This document shows, in pieces, positions 1 through 6,793 of a DNA stretch of 7,709 bases. Source of the DNA: an uncultured Acinetobacter sp. (GTDB lineage Bacteria; Pseudomonadota; Gammaproteobacteria; Pseudomonadales; Moraxellaceae). The stretch lies in the NCBI GenBank assembly GCA_900771065.1, contig CAAGMP010000277.1:1-7709 (forward strand), given 5' to 3'. Made by a program: the position numbers and the translations under genes. Below the pieces are notes generated by a model. The model worked only from the letters and a program-made list of their open reading frames with translations, made no database searches and was not told the origin of the DNA. Positions within the stretch are counted from its first letter, which is position 1; each line of letters starts with the position of its first letter.

Positions 1-489
1 AAAATCATGATGATAAGGTAGTAATTTTTTAAACAATAAATGTAACCATTCACTTATTTTAATTCCGAAACAGACAATCACCAATGCCCAAATTAAACTC
101 GCAATCAAATTCATAAGCATATATTTACCCAAATGATATTTGCGAATACCAATGCTCATCGGTAAAACAGTGCGCAATCCCCACGCAAAACGCATAACTA
201 AAATTGTCATATTGGGATAACGGTCTATAAATTGACTTGCTTGGTCAAATTTTTGCGCCAAGATCGGCTTTTTATTGATTAATTGGCGCCCATAATGACG
301 ACCAATCAAATAGTAAATTTGATCGCCAATAAAAGCACCTAAAGTTGCAACCACAATCAGCATCCAAAATTTTAAAATATATTGGTTAACTGCATAAGCA
401 CCCAAAACTAAAACGGTTTCTCCCTCAAAAATAGTTCCAATAAATACCGCCCAATAGCCGTAATGTTCTAATAAGTGTTCCCAATTCAT
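1..489 (-). CDS. DedA-family (VTT domain) inner-membrane protein, C-terminus missing
   Basis: The reading frame starts at ATG 489-487 and stays open for 163 codons to the window edge, so the C-terminal part and the stop codon are outside. The visible protein has the layout of the DedA/VTT (SNARE-associated) family: a glutamate-containing stretch FEGETVLVLG at residues 21-30, GAFIGDQIYYLIGR at 51-64, and the family signature RFAWGLRTVLP at 100-110 followed by a conserved glycine at 114. Hydrophobic segments lie around residues 12-32, 42-62, 93-113 and 124-145. Family members are usually about 190-220 residues long, so roughly 30-60 residues are missing. DedA proteins sit in the inner membrane and are linked to proton motive force, envelope integrity and lipid-carrier or phospholipid flipping. 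The exact substrate cannot be told from sequence. I see no clear Shine-Dalgarno sequence before the ATG. The gene is divergent from the Sel1-repeat gene, with 83 bases between the two starts. Confidence 0.88.
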   Translation of the reverse strand, partial: MNWEHLLEHYGYWAVFIGTIFEGETVLVLGAYAVNQYILKFWMLIVVATLGAFIGDQIYYLIGRHYGRQLINKKPILAQKFDQASQFIDRYPNMTILVMRFAWGLRTVLPMSIGIRKYHLGKYMLMNLIASLIWALVIVCFGIKISEWLHLLFKKLLPYHHDF

Positions 490-536
490 GTGACTAAATT
501 AATTGATTCTTTGTTATATAGTCGCATATTTTAATT

Positions 537-542
537 TATAAT
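537..542 (+). promoter_or_regulatory. Likely -10 box of the Sel1-repeat gene
   Basis: A perfect TATAAT lies in the short DedA/Sel1 divergent gap. It would start transcription near 549, giving a leader of about 24 bases before ATG 573. No good -35 box sits at 16-18 bases upstream: TTGTTA at 511-516 is 20 bases away. The call therefore rests on the -10 match and its position in very AT-rich DNA. Confidence 0.4.
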
Positions 543-572
543 ATCGTCACTATTTTGCTAATATTGTATTTT

Positions 573-1091
573 ATGCCTATTTCAGCTTCACCTACTTTAA
601 TGAATCAAGCCCTTGCAGGTAATGCCAAAGCACAATTGCAACTTGCTGAAACTTATATGCAAAGTAAAAATGAAGAAGATCAAATACTTGCTGAAGAATG
701 GGCATTAAAATCGGCACAAAATGGCTATGTTGAAGCCATGTATTGGTTAGGCGAGGGCTATACTGATTATGCTAAATCACTTATCGATGAAGACCCAGAA
801 GAAGCACAAACTTATTTTGAATATGCTTATGATTGGTTAACTCAAGCAAGTGAACAAAACCATGCAGCAGCGATTTTAGAATTAGCAGGTTATTATCGTC
901 GTGGCAATGTGGTCGAAAAAGATTTAAAAAAATCGGTTCAATTGGTAGAAAAATCGGCACATTTAGGTGATCTCCAAGCGATGCGTGATTTAGCTTGTAT
1001 TTATGAATATGGCTTAGGTGTCGATATAAACGAAGAACAAGCTCAGTTTTGGCATAATCAAGCACAAAAAAATGAAAATAAGCCCATTTAA
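573..1091 (+). CDS. Sel1-like repeat (SLR/TPR-like) protein
   Basis: This is a 172-residue protein built almost entirely of Sel1-like repeats, helical hairpins of about 36 residues related to TPRs. Recognisable repeat cores are AGNAKAQLQLAETYM near the N-terminus, AQNGYVEAMYWLGEGY, EQNHAAAILELAGYYRRG and HLGDLQAMRDLACIYEYGLGV, each with the usual small/Gly-x-x-x-A and L/A-x-x-Y pattern. The repeat nature also shows in the DNA: AAAATCGGCACA occurs at 707-718 and again at 950-961 at equivalent repeat positions. There is no signal peptide or membrane segment, so a cytoplasmic location is likely. SLR proteins act as adaptors in protein complexes, but the partner here is unknown. I chose ATG 573 over an upstream in-frame TTG at 555. 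Neither has a Shine-Dalgarno sequence, and a shorter start at ATG 600 is also possible. The gene is a single unit ended by its own terminator. Confidence 0.85.
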   Translation: MPISASPTLMNQALAGNAKAQLQLAETYMQSKNEEDQILAEEWALKSAQNGYVEAMYWLGEGYTDYAKSLIDEDPEEAQTYFEYAYDWLTQASEQNHAAAILELAGYYRRGNVVEKDLKKSVQLVEKSAHLGDLQAMRDLACIYEYGLGVDINEEQAQFWHNQAQKNENKPI

Positions 1092-1105
1092 ATGGGCTTT
1101 TTAAT
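1080..1105 (+). terminator. Intrinsic terminator of the Sel1-repeat gene, possibly bidirectional
   Basis: The 18-base perfect palindrome AGCCCATTTAAATGGGCT (1081-1098) is followed by TTTTTAATTT on the plus strand. The stem is AGCCCA/TGGGCT with TTTAAA at the tip. The Sel1 stop codon TAA (1089-1091) lies in the tip itself. On the minus strand the hairpin is followed by TTATTTTC, so it may also end transcripts coming from the convergent transporter unit. Confidence 0.85.
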
Positions 1106-1237
1106 TTAATGACTACAAAAAGCTTGATTAAAATATAAAAATAAATCAGGCACTTGCATCCATAAAAAAATAGATAAAACTATAAATAATAAGCTAATGA
1201 TTAAAACTAAATAACGCAAAGTGAATTGATTAATCAT
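1106..1237 (-). CDS. Possible small single-span membrane protein, coupled to the MFS gene
   Basis: This is a 43-residue reading frame starting at ATG 1237-1235. The start overlaps the stop of the MFS gene by 8 bases (ATGATTAA), an arrangement typical of translational coupling. An AAAAGG sequence lies upstream with 9 bases to the ATG. The product begins MINQFTLRYL, has a strongly hydrophobic stretch around residues 8-27 and ends in a polar tail with one cysteine (CSH). This suggests a small inner-membrane protein. It stops just before the shared terminator, so it would be the last gene of the transporter unit. I do not recognise the family. A longer version from ATG 1255 is possible but overlaps the transporter by 26 bases and has a worse ribosome site. 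AT-rich DNA easily gives hydrophobic chance frames, so this is tentative. Confidence 0.4.
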   Translation of the reverse strand: MINQFTLRYLVLIISLLFIVLSIFLWMQVPDLFLYFNQAFCSH

Positions 1238-2435
1238 GAATGACTGCCTTTTCATTGACCCAAAAATGCACCACAACTCCAAAAACACTCAGCAAAATAG
1301 ATAACATCCAAACCAAATTATAATTACCAACCCAATCGTGATTTAATCCACCCAACCATCCACCAAAAAATGAACCAACTTGATGGGTAAAAAACACAAT
1401 ACCGCTGAGTGTGGTTAAATATTTTACACCAAACATATTCGCCACAATACCATTTGTTAACGGTACGGTTGATAACCACAATAAACCCATGACCATTCCA
1501 AATAAATACACGCTCCAAATACTTAATGGGGCAAGTAAAAATAAAATCATGGCAACGCCGCGTAAACCATATAAACCCATTAATAAATGAGGTTTTGAAT
1601 ATTTCCCACCTAACCAACCTGCACTATACGTTCCAACAATATTAAATAAACCAACCAAAGCTAAAAAAATTGTCCCTGTTTTGGCATCGAAACCATGATC
1701 AATTAAATAACTAGGCAAATGAATACCAATAAATACCACTTGAAAACCACAGACAAAAAAGCCTAACGCCAAAAACCAAAATGGTTTATGTTTTCGTACA
1801 ATGTGTAAAACTTGCTTAAAAGTTAACGTGGTTTGGATTGCATTTGTTGGCTGTGGTTTGCTATAAATTGGCACGTTAAGTAGCCAAGCCAATGGAACAA
1901 GTAGTAAAATTAGTACAGCACTAACAATTAATGCCCCTTTCCAACCCATATTTTGCAACATCAACAACGTGCTTGGTAACATAATAAACTGCCCAAACGA
2001 ACCTGCCGCACTTGCAATTCCCATCGCTAAACTACGCTGTTCGGGCTGAACAGCACGCCCAATTGCGGATAATAAAACAGGAAATGAGGTTGCCGATAAA
2101 GCCAAGCCTAAAATTAAACCCACACTTAAATTCAGCAATAAACCTGTTGAACTCAATGCCATGAGTGACAAACCTAAGGCATATAATAGTCCACCCACAA
2201 TGACAACAATTTTGCTGCCATATTTATCTGCAAAAACACCCGTAATAGGTTGTACTGCACCCCAAATTAAATTTTGTAATGCAATTGCTAAACTAAAAAC
2301 ATGATGCCCCCAATGAAATTCTTCACTCATTGGAACCAAATACAGCCCAAAAGCGTGCCGTATTCCTAAAGAAAGTGCTAAAATAATGGCACTTCCTATT
2401 AACATATAAACAATTGGTTTAGAAAAATTGGACAT
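1230..2435 (-). CDS. MFS transporter, about 12 membrane spans
   Basis: This 401-residue integral membrane protein of the major facilitator superfamily has the usual length and two six-helix halves, joined by a polar loop around residues 188-216 (rich in Lys, Gln and Thr). MFS motif A lies after the second span as GVFADKYGSK (residues 66-75), with the conserved Gly, Asp and Gly. The RHAFGLYLVPMSEEF stretch at 26-40 and ALQNLIWGAVQP at 52-63 resemble uncharacterised MFS proteins near the oxalate/formate and monocarboxylate type families. I infer a small organic anion as substrate only weakly. ATG 2435 is chosen because AGG stands 8 bases upstream; an in-frame GTG at 2444 overlaps that site. The start is 94 bases downstream of the phrB stop with no terminator between, so read-through from phrB is possible. 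The 3' end overlaps a possible small membrane protein. Confidence 0.9.
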   Translation of the reverse strand: MSNFSKPIVYMLIGSAIILALSLGIRHAFGLYLVPMSEEFHWGHHVFSLAIALQNLIWGAVQPITGVFADKYGSKIVVIVGGLLYALGLSLMALSSTGLLLNLSVGLILGLALSATSFPVLLSAIGRAVQPEQRSLAMGIASAAGSFGQFIMLPSTLLMLQNMGWKGALIVSAVLILLLVPLAWLLNVPIYSKPQPTNAIQTTLTFKQVLHIVRKHKPFWFLALGFFVCGFQVVFIGIHLPSYLIDHGFDAKTGTIFLALVGLFNIVGTYSAGWLGGKYSKPHLLMGLYGLRGVAMILFLLAPLSIWSVYLFGMVMGLLWLSTVPLTNGIVANMFGVKYLTTLSGIVFFTHQVGSFFGGWLGGLNHDWVGNYNLVWMLSILLSVFGVVVHFWVNEKAVIHD

Positions 2436-2437
2436 AT

Positions 2438-2460
2438 AACGCACCTATTTCAGATGCGTT
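2438..2460 (-). promoter_or_regulatory. Possible hairpin over the transporter ribosome binding site
   Basis: In the minus-strand transcript AACGCAUC (2460-2453) can pair with GGUGCGUU (2445-2438) to give 8 base pairs, one of them U-G, around a 7-base loop UGAAAUA. The Shine-Dalgarno AGG of the transporter is half in the loop and half in the stem, and the stem ends 2 bases before its ATG. If it forms, it would reduce translation initiation. Confidence 0.35.
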
Positions 2461-2529
2461 TATAGTAGCCGATTCTGTTGATTTGACCCATAAAATTAAG
2501 TTTTTAACTACATAAGTTTTAGGATGTGA

Positions 2530-3960
2530 TTACACTGATAACGCTTTAAAAGCATCAATTGCATATTGACGTGTTTGTTTTAAATCGACAATTGGTTGAG
2601 GATAATTTAAACGCAAATTCGGATTTTGTGCATAAGGCTCATGAATGTTTTTTGCATTTAAATGTGCTAATTCAGGTACCCAACGGCGAATATAATCGCC
2701 TTGTTCATCAAATTTTTGCGACTGACTAATTGGGTTAAAAATGCGAAAATATGGCGCAGCATCTGTCCCTGTTGAAGCACACCATTGCCAACCGCCATTA
2801 TTTGCGGCTAAATCTCCATCAATTAAATGTTGCATAAACCATTTTTCACCTAAGCGCCAATCCAAAAATAAATTTTTAGAGAAAAACATAGCAGTAATCA
2901 TACGTACGCGATTATGCATCCAACCCGTTGCAAGTAATTCGCGCATGCCTGCATCTACAATAGGAATCCCTGTTTGCCCCTGTTGCCAAGCGTGTAAATG
3001 CTGCTCATTGTATCGCCATTGAATATGTTGAGTATTGGCTTTAAAAGGTTGATTTTTCGAAACTTGAGGAAAATCAAATAAAATATGCTGATAAAATTCA
3101 CGCCAAATTAATTCACTTAACCAAGTTTGTTGCCCTTCATTTTCAATTACAAACTGACCTTGTGTGTTTGCAAAAATGGCTTGCAAACATTGACGAATAG
3201 ACAACACGCCGATATTTAAATAGACACCAATTTGGCTTGTTGCATTTAATCGAGGATAATCTCGTTGTTGCGCATAATTTTTTAAGCGATTTTGTGCAAA
3301 TTCACATAATAAATCCAATGCTTTTTCTTCACCAACCTGCCACAAATTATGTTGCTTTTCATCTATTTCATTTAAATAAAAATCACTTAAATTTGGAATT
3401 TGGCTGTTTAGTTGCTCAAAATTTTCAAATGCAATTTGTGTATTCGGTTTAGGATAAGGTTGTGGTATAGAAATGTTTAAATTTTCATAACATTTTTTCT
3501 TAAATGGTGTAAAAACTTGATAAGGTTGATTTGACTGTGTACGAATTGACCCAACAGGAAAAATTGTTCGATCATGATATAAAATTAAATCTTTACCAAC
3601 AAGATTGAGCTGATTTTGCACTGCAGTATCACGTTTTAGTTCATTGACTCCCAATTCAATATTGGCATAAACCGCATTAATTTGATGATTTTGAATAAAA
3701 TTTTGAATATGTGTTGGTATTTCATCCCATGAAGCAATTTTTTCTATATAAAGCGGAATATTCAACTGATTTAACTTCATTTGCAGTTGTTTTAATTGCC
3801 GTAAATAAAAATCTATTTTAATTAAAGCATCGTCATGCTTTTTCCACATTTCAGCTGACAAAAAAACAATGGCGATTGTAGGTGCATGCTGTGTTGCATG
3901 CCAAAGTGCTGTGTTATCTTGTATGCGTAAATCGTGTCGAAACCACATTAAACTGCGCAT
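2530..3960 (-). CDS. phrB: Deoxyribodipyrimidine (CPD) photolyase
   Basis: This 476-residue, cytoplasmic, light-driven repair enzyme (EC 4.1.99.3) splits cyclobutane pyrimidine dimers using FADH-. The N-terminal antenna domain opens with WFRHDLRIQDNTAL (6-19), typical of class I photolyases, and VFTPFKKKCYE follows before the helical FAD domain. That domain shows WREFYQHIL, GIPIVDAGMREL, TGWMHNRVRM (345-354) and the long FAD-binding stretch around 381-410 that includes DGDLAANNGGWQW and ends RIFNP. The electron-transfer tryptophan triad of E. coli PhrB (W306, W359, W382) lines up with W315, W368 and W391, so the enzyme should be active. Length matches the family (E. coli 472). An antenna folate (MTHF) is likely by similarity but not proven. 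The ATG has a good site, AGGA with 8 bases spacing. The gene follows lipA but is separated from it by a terminator, and no clear promoter of its own is visible. Confidence 0.97.
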   Translation of the reverse strand: MRSLMWFRHDLRIQDNTALWHATQHAPTIAIVFLSAEMWKKHDDALIKIDFYLRQLKQLQMKLNQLNIPLYIEKIASWDEIPTHIQNFIQNHQINAVYANIELGVNELKRDTAVQNQLNLVGKDLILYHDRTIFPVGSIRTQSNQPYQVFTPFKKKCYENLNISIPQPYPKPNTQIAFENFEQLNSQIPNLSDFYLNEIDEKQHNLWQVGEEKALDLLCEFAQNRLKNYAQQRDYPRLNATSQIGVYLNIGVLSIRQCLQAIFANTQGQFVIENEGQQTWLSELIWREFYQHILFDFPQVSKNQPFKANTQHIQWRYNEQHLHAWQQGQTGIPIVDAGMRELLATGWMHNRVRMITAMFFSKNLFLDWRLGEKWFMQHLIDGDLAANNGGWQWCASTGTDAAPYFRIFNPISQSQKFDEQGDYIRRWVPELAHLNAKNIHEPYAQNPNLRLNYPQPIVDLKQTRQYAIDAFKALSV

Positions 3961-3987
3961 GCGTTTGATCCTATCATTGAATTGACA

Positions 3988-4018
3988 TAAAAAAATCCAT
4001 CAAGATTGATGGATTTTT
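3988..4018 (-). terminator. Intrinsic terminator of lipA
   Basis: The inverted repeat AAAAATCCATC / GATGGATTTTT (3991-4001 and 4008-4018) has a 6-base centre. Read on the minus strand, the stem is followed by a run of seven T (3995-3989). It lies between the lipA stop (4034) and the phrB start (3960). The plus-strand T run would also allow function in the other direction, but no plus-strand gene needs it. Confidence 0.9.
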
Positions 4019-4033
4019 GCATAAAAAATTGAA

Positions 4034-5044
4034 TTATGCTTCTATTGTTTGGACTTCAATTTGACGCGCAGGATTTTTACGGCGTACAGCAGGTACAGGC
4101 TCACCATGATATTGACGGTCAGCAAAATAACTTGAACGCACCATTGGAGCAGACCAAATATTTTTAAAACCTAATTTACGTCCATGTTCTGCATAACGTT
4201 CAAATTCTTCAGGTGTGACAAAACGATCAATTGGGGCATGTTGTTTAGACGGTTGAAGATATTGACCAATCGTTACATAGTCAACTTCATGTTCTTTAAG
4301 ATCATTTAATAAAGAAATCACTTCTTCTTCTGTTTCACCAATACCCACCATTAAACCGCATTTGGTTGGAATATCAGGACAATATTCTTTAAACATTTTA
4401 AGTAAATTTAAAGAATGCTGATAATCTGAACCTGGACGCATTGCTTTATATAAACGCGGAACTGTTTCAATATTGTGGTTAAATACGTCTGGTGGACATT
4501 CGGTCATAATACGTAATGCAATATCCATACGCCCGCGAAAATCTGGAACTAAAATTTCCAATAAAGTATTTGGACTTAACGCACGTGCTTCTTTAATACA
4601 ATCAACAAAATGCTGTGCGCCGCCATCGACTAAGTCATCGCGATCAACTGAAGTAATAACCGCATATTTTAAATTTAAGTTGGCAATGGTTTCTGCCATG
4701 TGGCGCGGTTCTTCAGGATCTAAAGCATTTGGACGACCATGTGCCACATCACAAAATGGACAACGACGGGTACAAATATCACCCATAATCATAAAGGTTG
4801 CTGTTCCACCACCAAAACATTCTGGTAAATTTGGACAAGCTGCTTCTTCACACACCGTATGCAATTTTTGCGCACGTAATGTGGTTTTAATGCGTTGCAC
4901 TTCTTCAGGTGCAGACATTTTCACCCGAATCCAATCAGGTTTACGCGGTGTTTCAACCGTAGGAACAACTTTTACAGGAATTCGCGCAACTTTTTCCGCA
5001 CCTCGAAGTTTTACACCCTGTTCAGGTTTACGGTTTTCTGACAT
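4034..5044 (-). CDS. lipA: Lipoyl synthase
   Basis: This radical SAM enzyme (EC 2.8.1.8) inserts two sulfur atoms into protein-bound octanoyl groups to make the lipoyl cofactor of 2-oxoacid dehydrogenases and glycine cleavage H protein. With the start used here the protein has 336 residues. The auxiliary 4Fe-4S cluster motif C-x4-C-x5-C is C65, C70, C76 (CEEAACPNLPEC). The radical SAM motif CxxxCxxC is C91, C95, C98 (CTRRCPFC). The C-terminal RSSY motif, whose serine (S305) ligates the auxiliary cluster, is intact. These positions match E. coli LipA with a constant offset of 3. An in-frame ATG at 5059 would add five residues but has no Shine-Dalgarno sequence. ATG 5044 has a weak GGA 10 bases upstream and gives the N-terminus MSENRKPEQG, which I remember as the usual one in Acinetobacter. 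No lipB is in the window. The gene has its own promoter and terminator. Confidence 0.97.
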   Translation of the reverse strand: MSENRKPEQGVKLRGAEKVARIPVKVVPTVETPRKPDWIRVKMSAPEEVQRIKTTLRAQKLHTVCEEAACPNLPECFGGGTATFMIMGDICTRRCPFCDVAHGRPNALDPEEPRHMAETIANLNLKYAVITSVDRDDLVDGGAQHFVDCIKEARALSPNTLLEILVPDFRGRMDIALRIMTECPPDVFNHNIETVPRLYKAMRPGSDYQHSLNLLKMFKEYCPDIPTKCGLMVGIGETEEEVISLLNDLKEHEVDYVTIGQYLQPSKQHAPIDRFVTPEEFERYAEHGRKLGFKNIWSAPMVRSSYFADRQYHGEPVPAVRRKNPARQIEVQTIEA

Positions 5045-5095
5045 ATTCAACTTTTCCATTGTTATGAATGGGGAAATTTCTTAAAATTCGGGCTT

Positions 5096-5101
5096 ATTAT
5101 A
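5096..5101 (-). promoter_or_regulatory. Likely -10 box of lipA
   Basis: A perfect TATAAT is read on the minus strand in the lipA/sthA divergent gap. Transcription would start near 5089, about 45 bases before ATG 5044. No convincing -35 box is seen at standard spacing; TTGTCC at 5128-5123 is 21 bases away. Confidence rests on the -10 match and location. Confidence 0.5.
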
Positions 5102-5136
5102 GCGAAAATTTGCTTTGAATTGGGACAAAAATCACA

Positions 5137-5166
5137 TTCATAAAAAAAATGTATACATCATATAAT
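5137..5166 (+). promoter_or_regulatory. Likely sthA promoter with a palindrome in its spacer
   Basis: TTCATA (5137-5142) and TATAAT (5161-5166) are separated by 18 bases, giving a sigma-70 type promoter with a perfect -10 and a 4 of 6 -35. The start would be near 5173, about 85 bases before the sthA ATG. The spacer holds the perfect palindrome ATGTATACAT (5150-5159), which could be an operator half or whole site. No regulator is assignable. Confidence 0.55.
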
Positions 5167-5257
5167 ATAGCTTAGGTAAATACAGAAAATCTATTTATTT
5201 TAAGGCATAATATCTTAAATTGAGTGATTGAAATTATCTAAGTTTAAGGAGCGTTGA

Positions 5258-6673
5258 ATGCCACGTACAAAAGAGATCGTTGGAGGAGCTTTCGTCAAAT
5301 ATGATGCAGTCGTTCTAGGGGCTGGCCCTGCGGGTGAAGGCGCTGCAATGAAGCTTGCAAAATCTGGCAAACGCGTTGCCGTAGTGGATATGCGTGAACA
5401 ATTGGGCGGCAACTGTACGCATGTCGGTACAATTCCAAGTAAAGCATTACGTCAAACAGTTTCGAGCATTATTCGTTATCAACGTGATCCAATGTTTCAA
5501 AAAGTCGGTGAATGGAAACATTTCACCATGAAACAAGTTTTACGCCATGCGCATAAAGTGATCCAATTACAAGTTGAAACACATTCACGCTTTTATGATC
5601 GTAATCGCATCGATATCTATCATGGACGTGCTTATATTCAAGATAAAAATACCGTTTTAGTTTTTAGTGAAGATGGCATTAAAGAAACTTTAATTTTCAA
5701 ACAATTAGTTATTGCAACAGGTTCTCGACCTTATCGCCCTGAAATTTTAGATTTTAACCATCCACGTGTATTCGATTCAGATAAAATTTTAGATCTTGAT
5801 TTTTCAATTCAAAAAATTATTATTTATGGCGCAGGCGTTATTGGCTGTGAATATGCGTCTATTTTCATTGGCTTAGATCATAAAGTCGATTTAATTAATA
5901 CCCAACCTAAATTGCTAAGTTATTTAGATGATGAAATTTCAGATGCGCTCTCTTATCACTTACGTGAACAAGGGGTATTAATTCGTCACAATGAACAAAT
6001 TGATCATTTAGAAACTTTTGATGATCATGTGGTTTTACATTTACAAAGCGGTAAGAAAATTAAAGCCGATGCAATTTTGTGGTGTAATGGTCGTTCAGGC
6101 AACACCGATGGTTTAGGCTTAGAAAATATCGATTTAAAACCAAATAGCCGTGGTCAATTAAATGTCAATGATCAATATCAAACTGAAATTGACAATATTT
6201 ATGCAGCAGGTGACGTAATTGGTTGGCCTTCTTTGGCTTCAGCAGCATACGACCAAGGACGTTGCGCAGGTGCAACCATGAGTGGTGAAAAAGATGTTGC
6301 GCCCGTAACCGACATTCCAACAGGTATTTATACTATTCCTGAAATTTCATCAATTGGTAAAACAGAACAACAATTGACTGAAGAAAAAACACCGTATGAA
6401 GTCGGTCAAGCCTCATTCCGTCATTTAGCGCGCGCACAAATTACAGGTGATACAGTTGGTGAATTAAAAATTTTATTCCACCGTGACACGTTAGAAATTT
6501 TAGGTGTACATTGTTTTGGCAATAACGCAGCTGAAATTATTCATATTGGTCAAGCTGTCATGAATAGTCCAAACAATACTATTAAATATTTTGTTGAAAC
6601 CACTTTTAACTATCCAACTATGGCTGAAGCTTATCGTGTTGCAACCTTAAACGGAATGAACCGATTGTTTTAA
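5258..6673 (+). CDS. sthA: Soluble (Si-specific) NAD(P)+ transhydrogenase
   Basis: This is a 471-residue cytoplasmic FAD enzyme (EC 1.6.1.1) that moves reducing equivalents between NADPH and NAD+, mainly lowering excess NADPH. It belongs to the same fold family as lipoamide dehydrogenase. The N-terminal FAD Rossmann motif is GAGPAGEG (21-28). The active-site region GGNCTHVGTIPSKALR (50-65) has the SthA-type Cys-Thr-His-x-Gly-Thr pattern, with T58 where dithiol enzymes have the second redox cysteine, so this is not a disulfide reductase. The nucleotide-binding motif is GAGVIGCEYAS (191-201), the second FAD contact is IYAAGDVIGWPS (314-325), and the dimerisation domain carries HCFGNNAAEIIHIGQ (418-432). 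Length matches E. coli SthA (466). The start is firm: TAAGGAG lies 6 bases before the ATG. It is a single-gene unit with its own promoter and a strong terminator, divergent from lipA. Confidence 0.97.
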   Translation: MPRTKEIVGGAFVKYDAVVLGAGPAGEGAAMKLAKSGKRVAVVDMREQLGGNCTHVGTIPSKALRQTVSSIIRYQRDPMFQKVGEWKHFTMKQVLRHAHKVIQLQVETHSRFYDRNRIDIYHGRAYIQDKNTVLVFSEDGIKETLIFKQLVIATGSRPYRPEILDFNHPRVFDSDKILDLDFSIQKIIIYGAGVIGCEYASIFIGLDHKVDLINTQPKLLSYLDDEISDALSYHLREQGVLIRHNEQIDHLETFDDHVVLHLQSGKKIKADAILWCNGRSGNTDGLGLENIDLKPNSRGQLNVNDQYQTEIDNIYAAGDVIGWPSLASAAYDQGRCAGATMSGEKDVAPVTDIPTGIYTIPEISSIGKTEQQLTEEKTPYEVGQASFRHLARAQITGDTVGELKILFHRDTLEILGVHCFGNNAAEIIHIGQAVMNSPNNTIKYFVETTFNYPTMAEAYRVATLNGMNRLF

Positions 6674-6685
6674 GTAATGTCAAAT

Positions 6686-6713
6686 ATAACCCCACTTGTT
6701 GGGGTTATTTTTA
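6686..6713 (+). terminator. Intrinsic terminator of sthA
   Basis: The stem ATAACCCCA (6686-6694) pairs with TGGGGTTAT (6700-6708) around the 5-base loop CTTGT, and is followed by a T run (6708-6712). It begins 12 bases after the sthA stop and separates sthA from gcvH. Confidence 0.93.
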
Positions 6714-6738
6714 GCCTAGTTCTCTTTTGTTTTGTTAA

Positions 6739-6759
6739 AAAAGCATGTATAAAAGCATG
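6739..6759 (+). repeat. Short tandem repeat upstream of gcvH
   Basis: AAAAGCATG occurs at 6739-6747 and 6751-6759, a 12-base period of about one helical turn. The sequence between and across them includes TATAAA (6748-6753), a possible -10 box for gcvH, so the repeats would flank or overlap its promoter. No matching -35 box is clear. A regulator-binding role is only a guess. Confidence 0.35.
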
Positions 6760-6793
6760 AAAAATGAAACCACCTTTAAAGGGAGTCTTTCCA

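Noticed and set aside
555..557. TTG start for the Sel1 protein
   Set aside because: It adds six residues with no ribosome site; ATG 573 is the first standard start after the likely promoter.
781..1065. Minus-strand frame opposite the Sel1 gene
   Set aside because: The Sel1 repeats on the plus strand are clear, and the antisense product has no recognisable features.
1324..1617. Minus-strand frame within the MFS gene
   Set aside because: It overlaps transporter coding sequence in another frame; its Trp/Phe-rich product is typical of frame-shifted membrane-protein sequence.
2442..2444. GTG start for the MFS transporter
   Set aside because: It overlaps the Shine-Dalgarno sequence that serves ATG 2435 and has no ribosome site of its own.
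2741..3452. Plus-strand frames at 2741-3022 and 3237-3452
   Set aside because: Both are antisense to conserved photolyase sequence and show no domain features or ribosome site.
4473..5084. Long plus-strand reading frame of about 200 codons antisense to lipA
   Set aside because: It lies opposite the highly conserved N-terminal half of LipA, has a low-complexity Ser/Arg-rich product with no family features, and is a shadow of the real gene.
5215..5412. Minus-strand frame opposite the start of sthA
   Set aside because: It is antisense to the FAD-binding region of SthA and has no ribosome site.
6773..6782. Palindrome CCTTTAAAGG before gcvH
   Set aside because: It can only form a hairpin without a proper loop and is largely explained by the ribosome binding site AAAGGGAG.
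6714..6793. Glycine riboswitch upstream of gcvH
   Set aside because: The gap of about 80 bases after the sthA terminator is too short and too A-rich and shows none of the conserved paired structure of a glycine aptamer.
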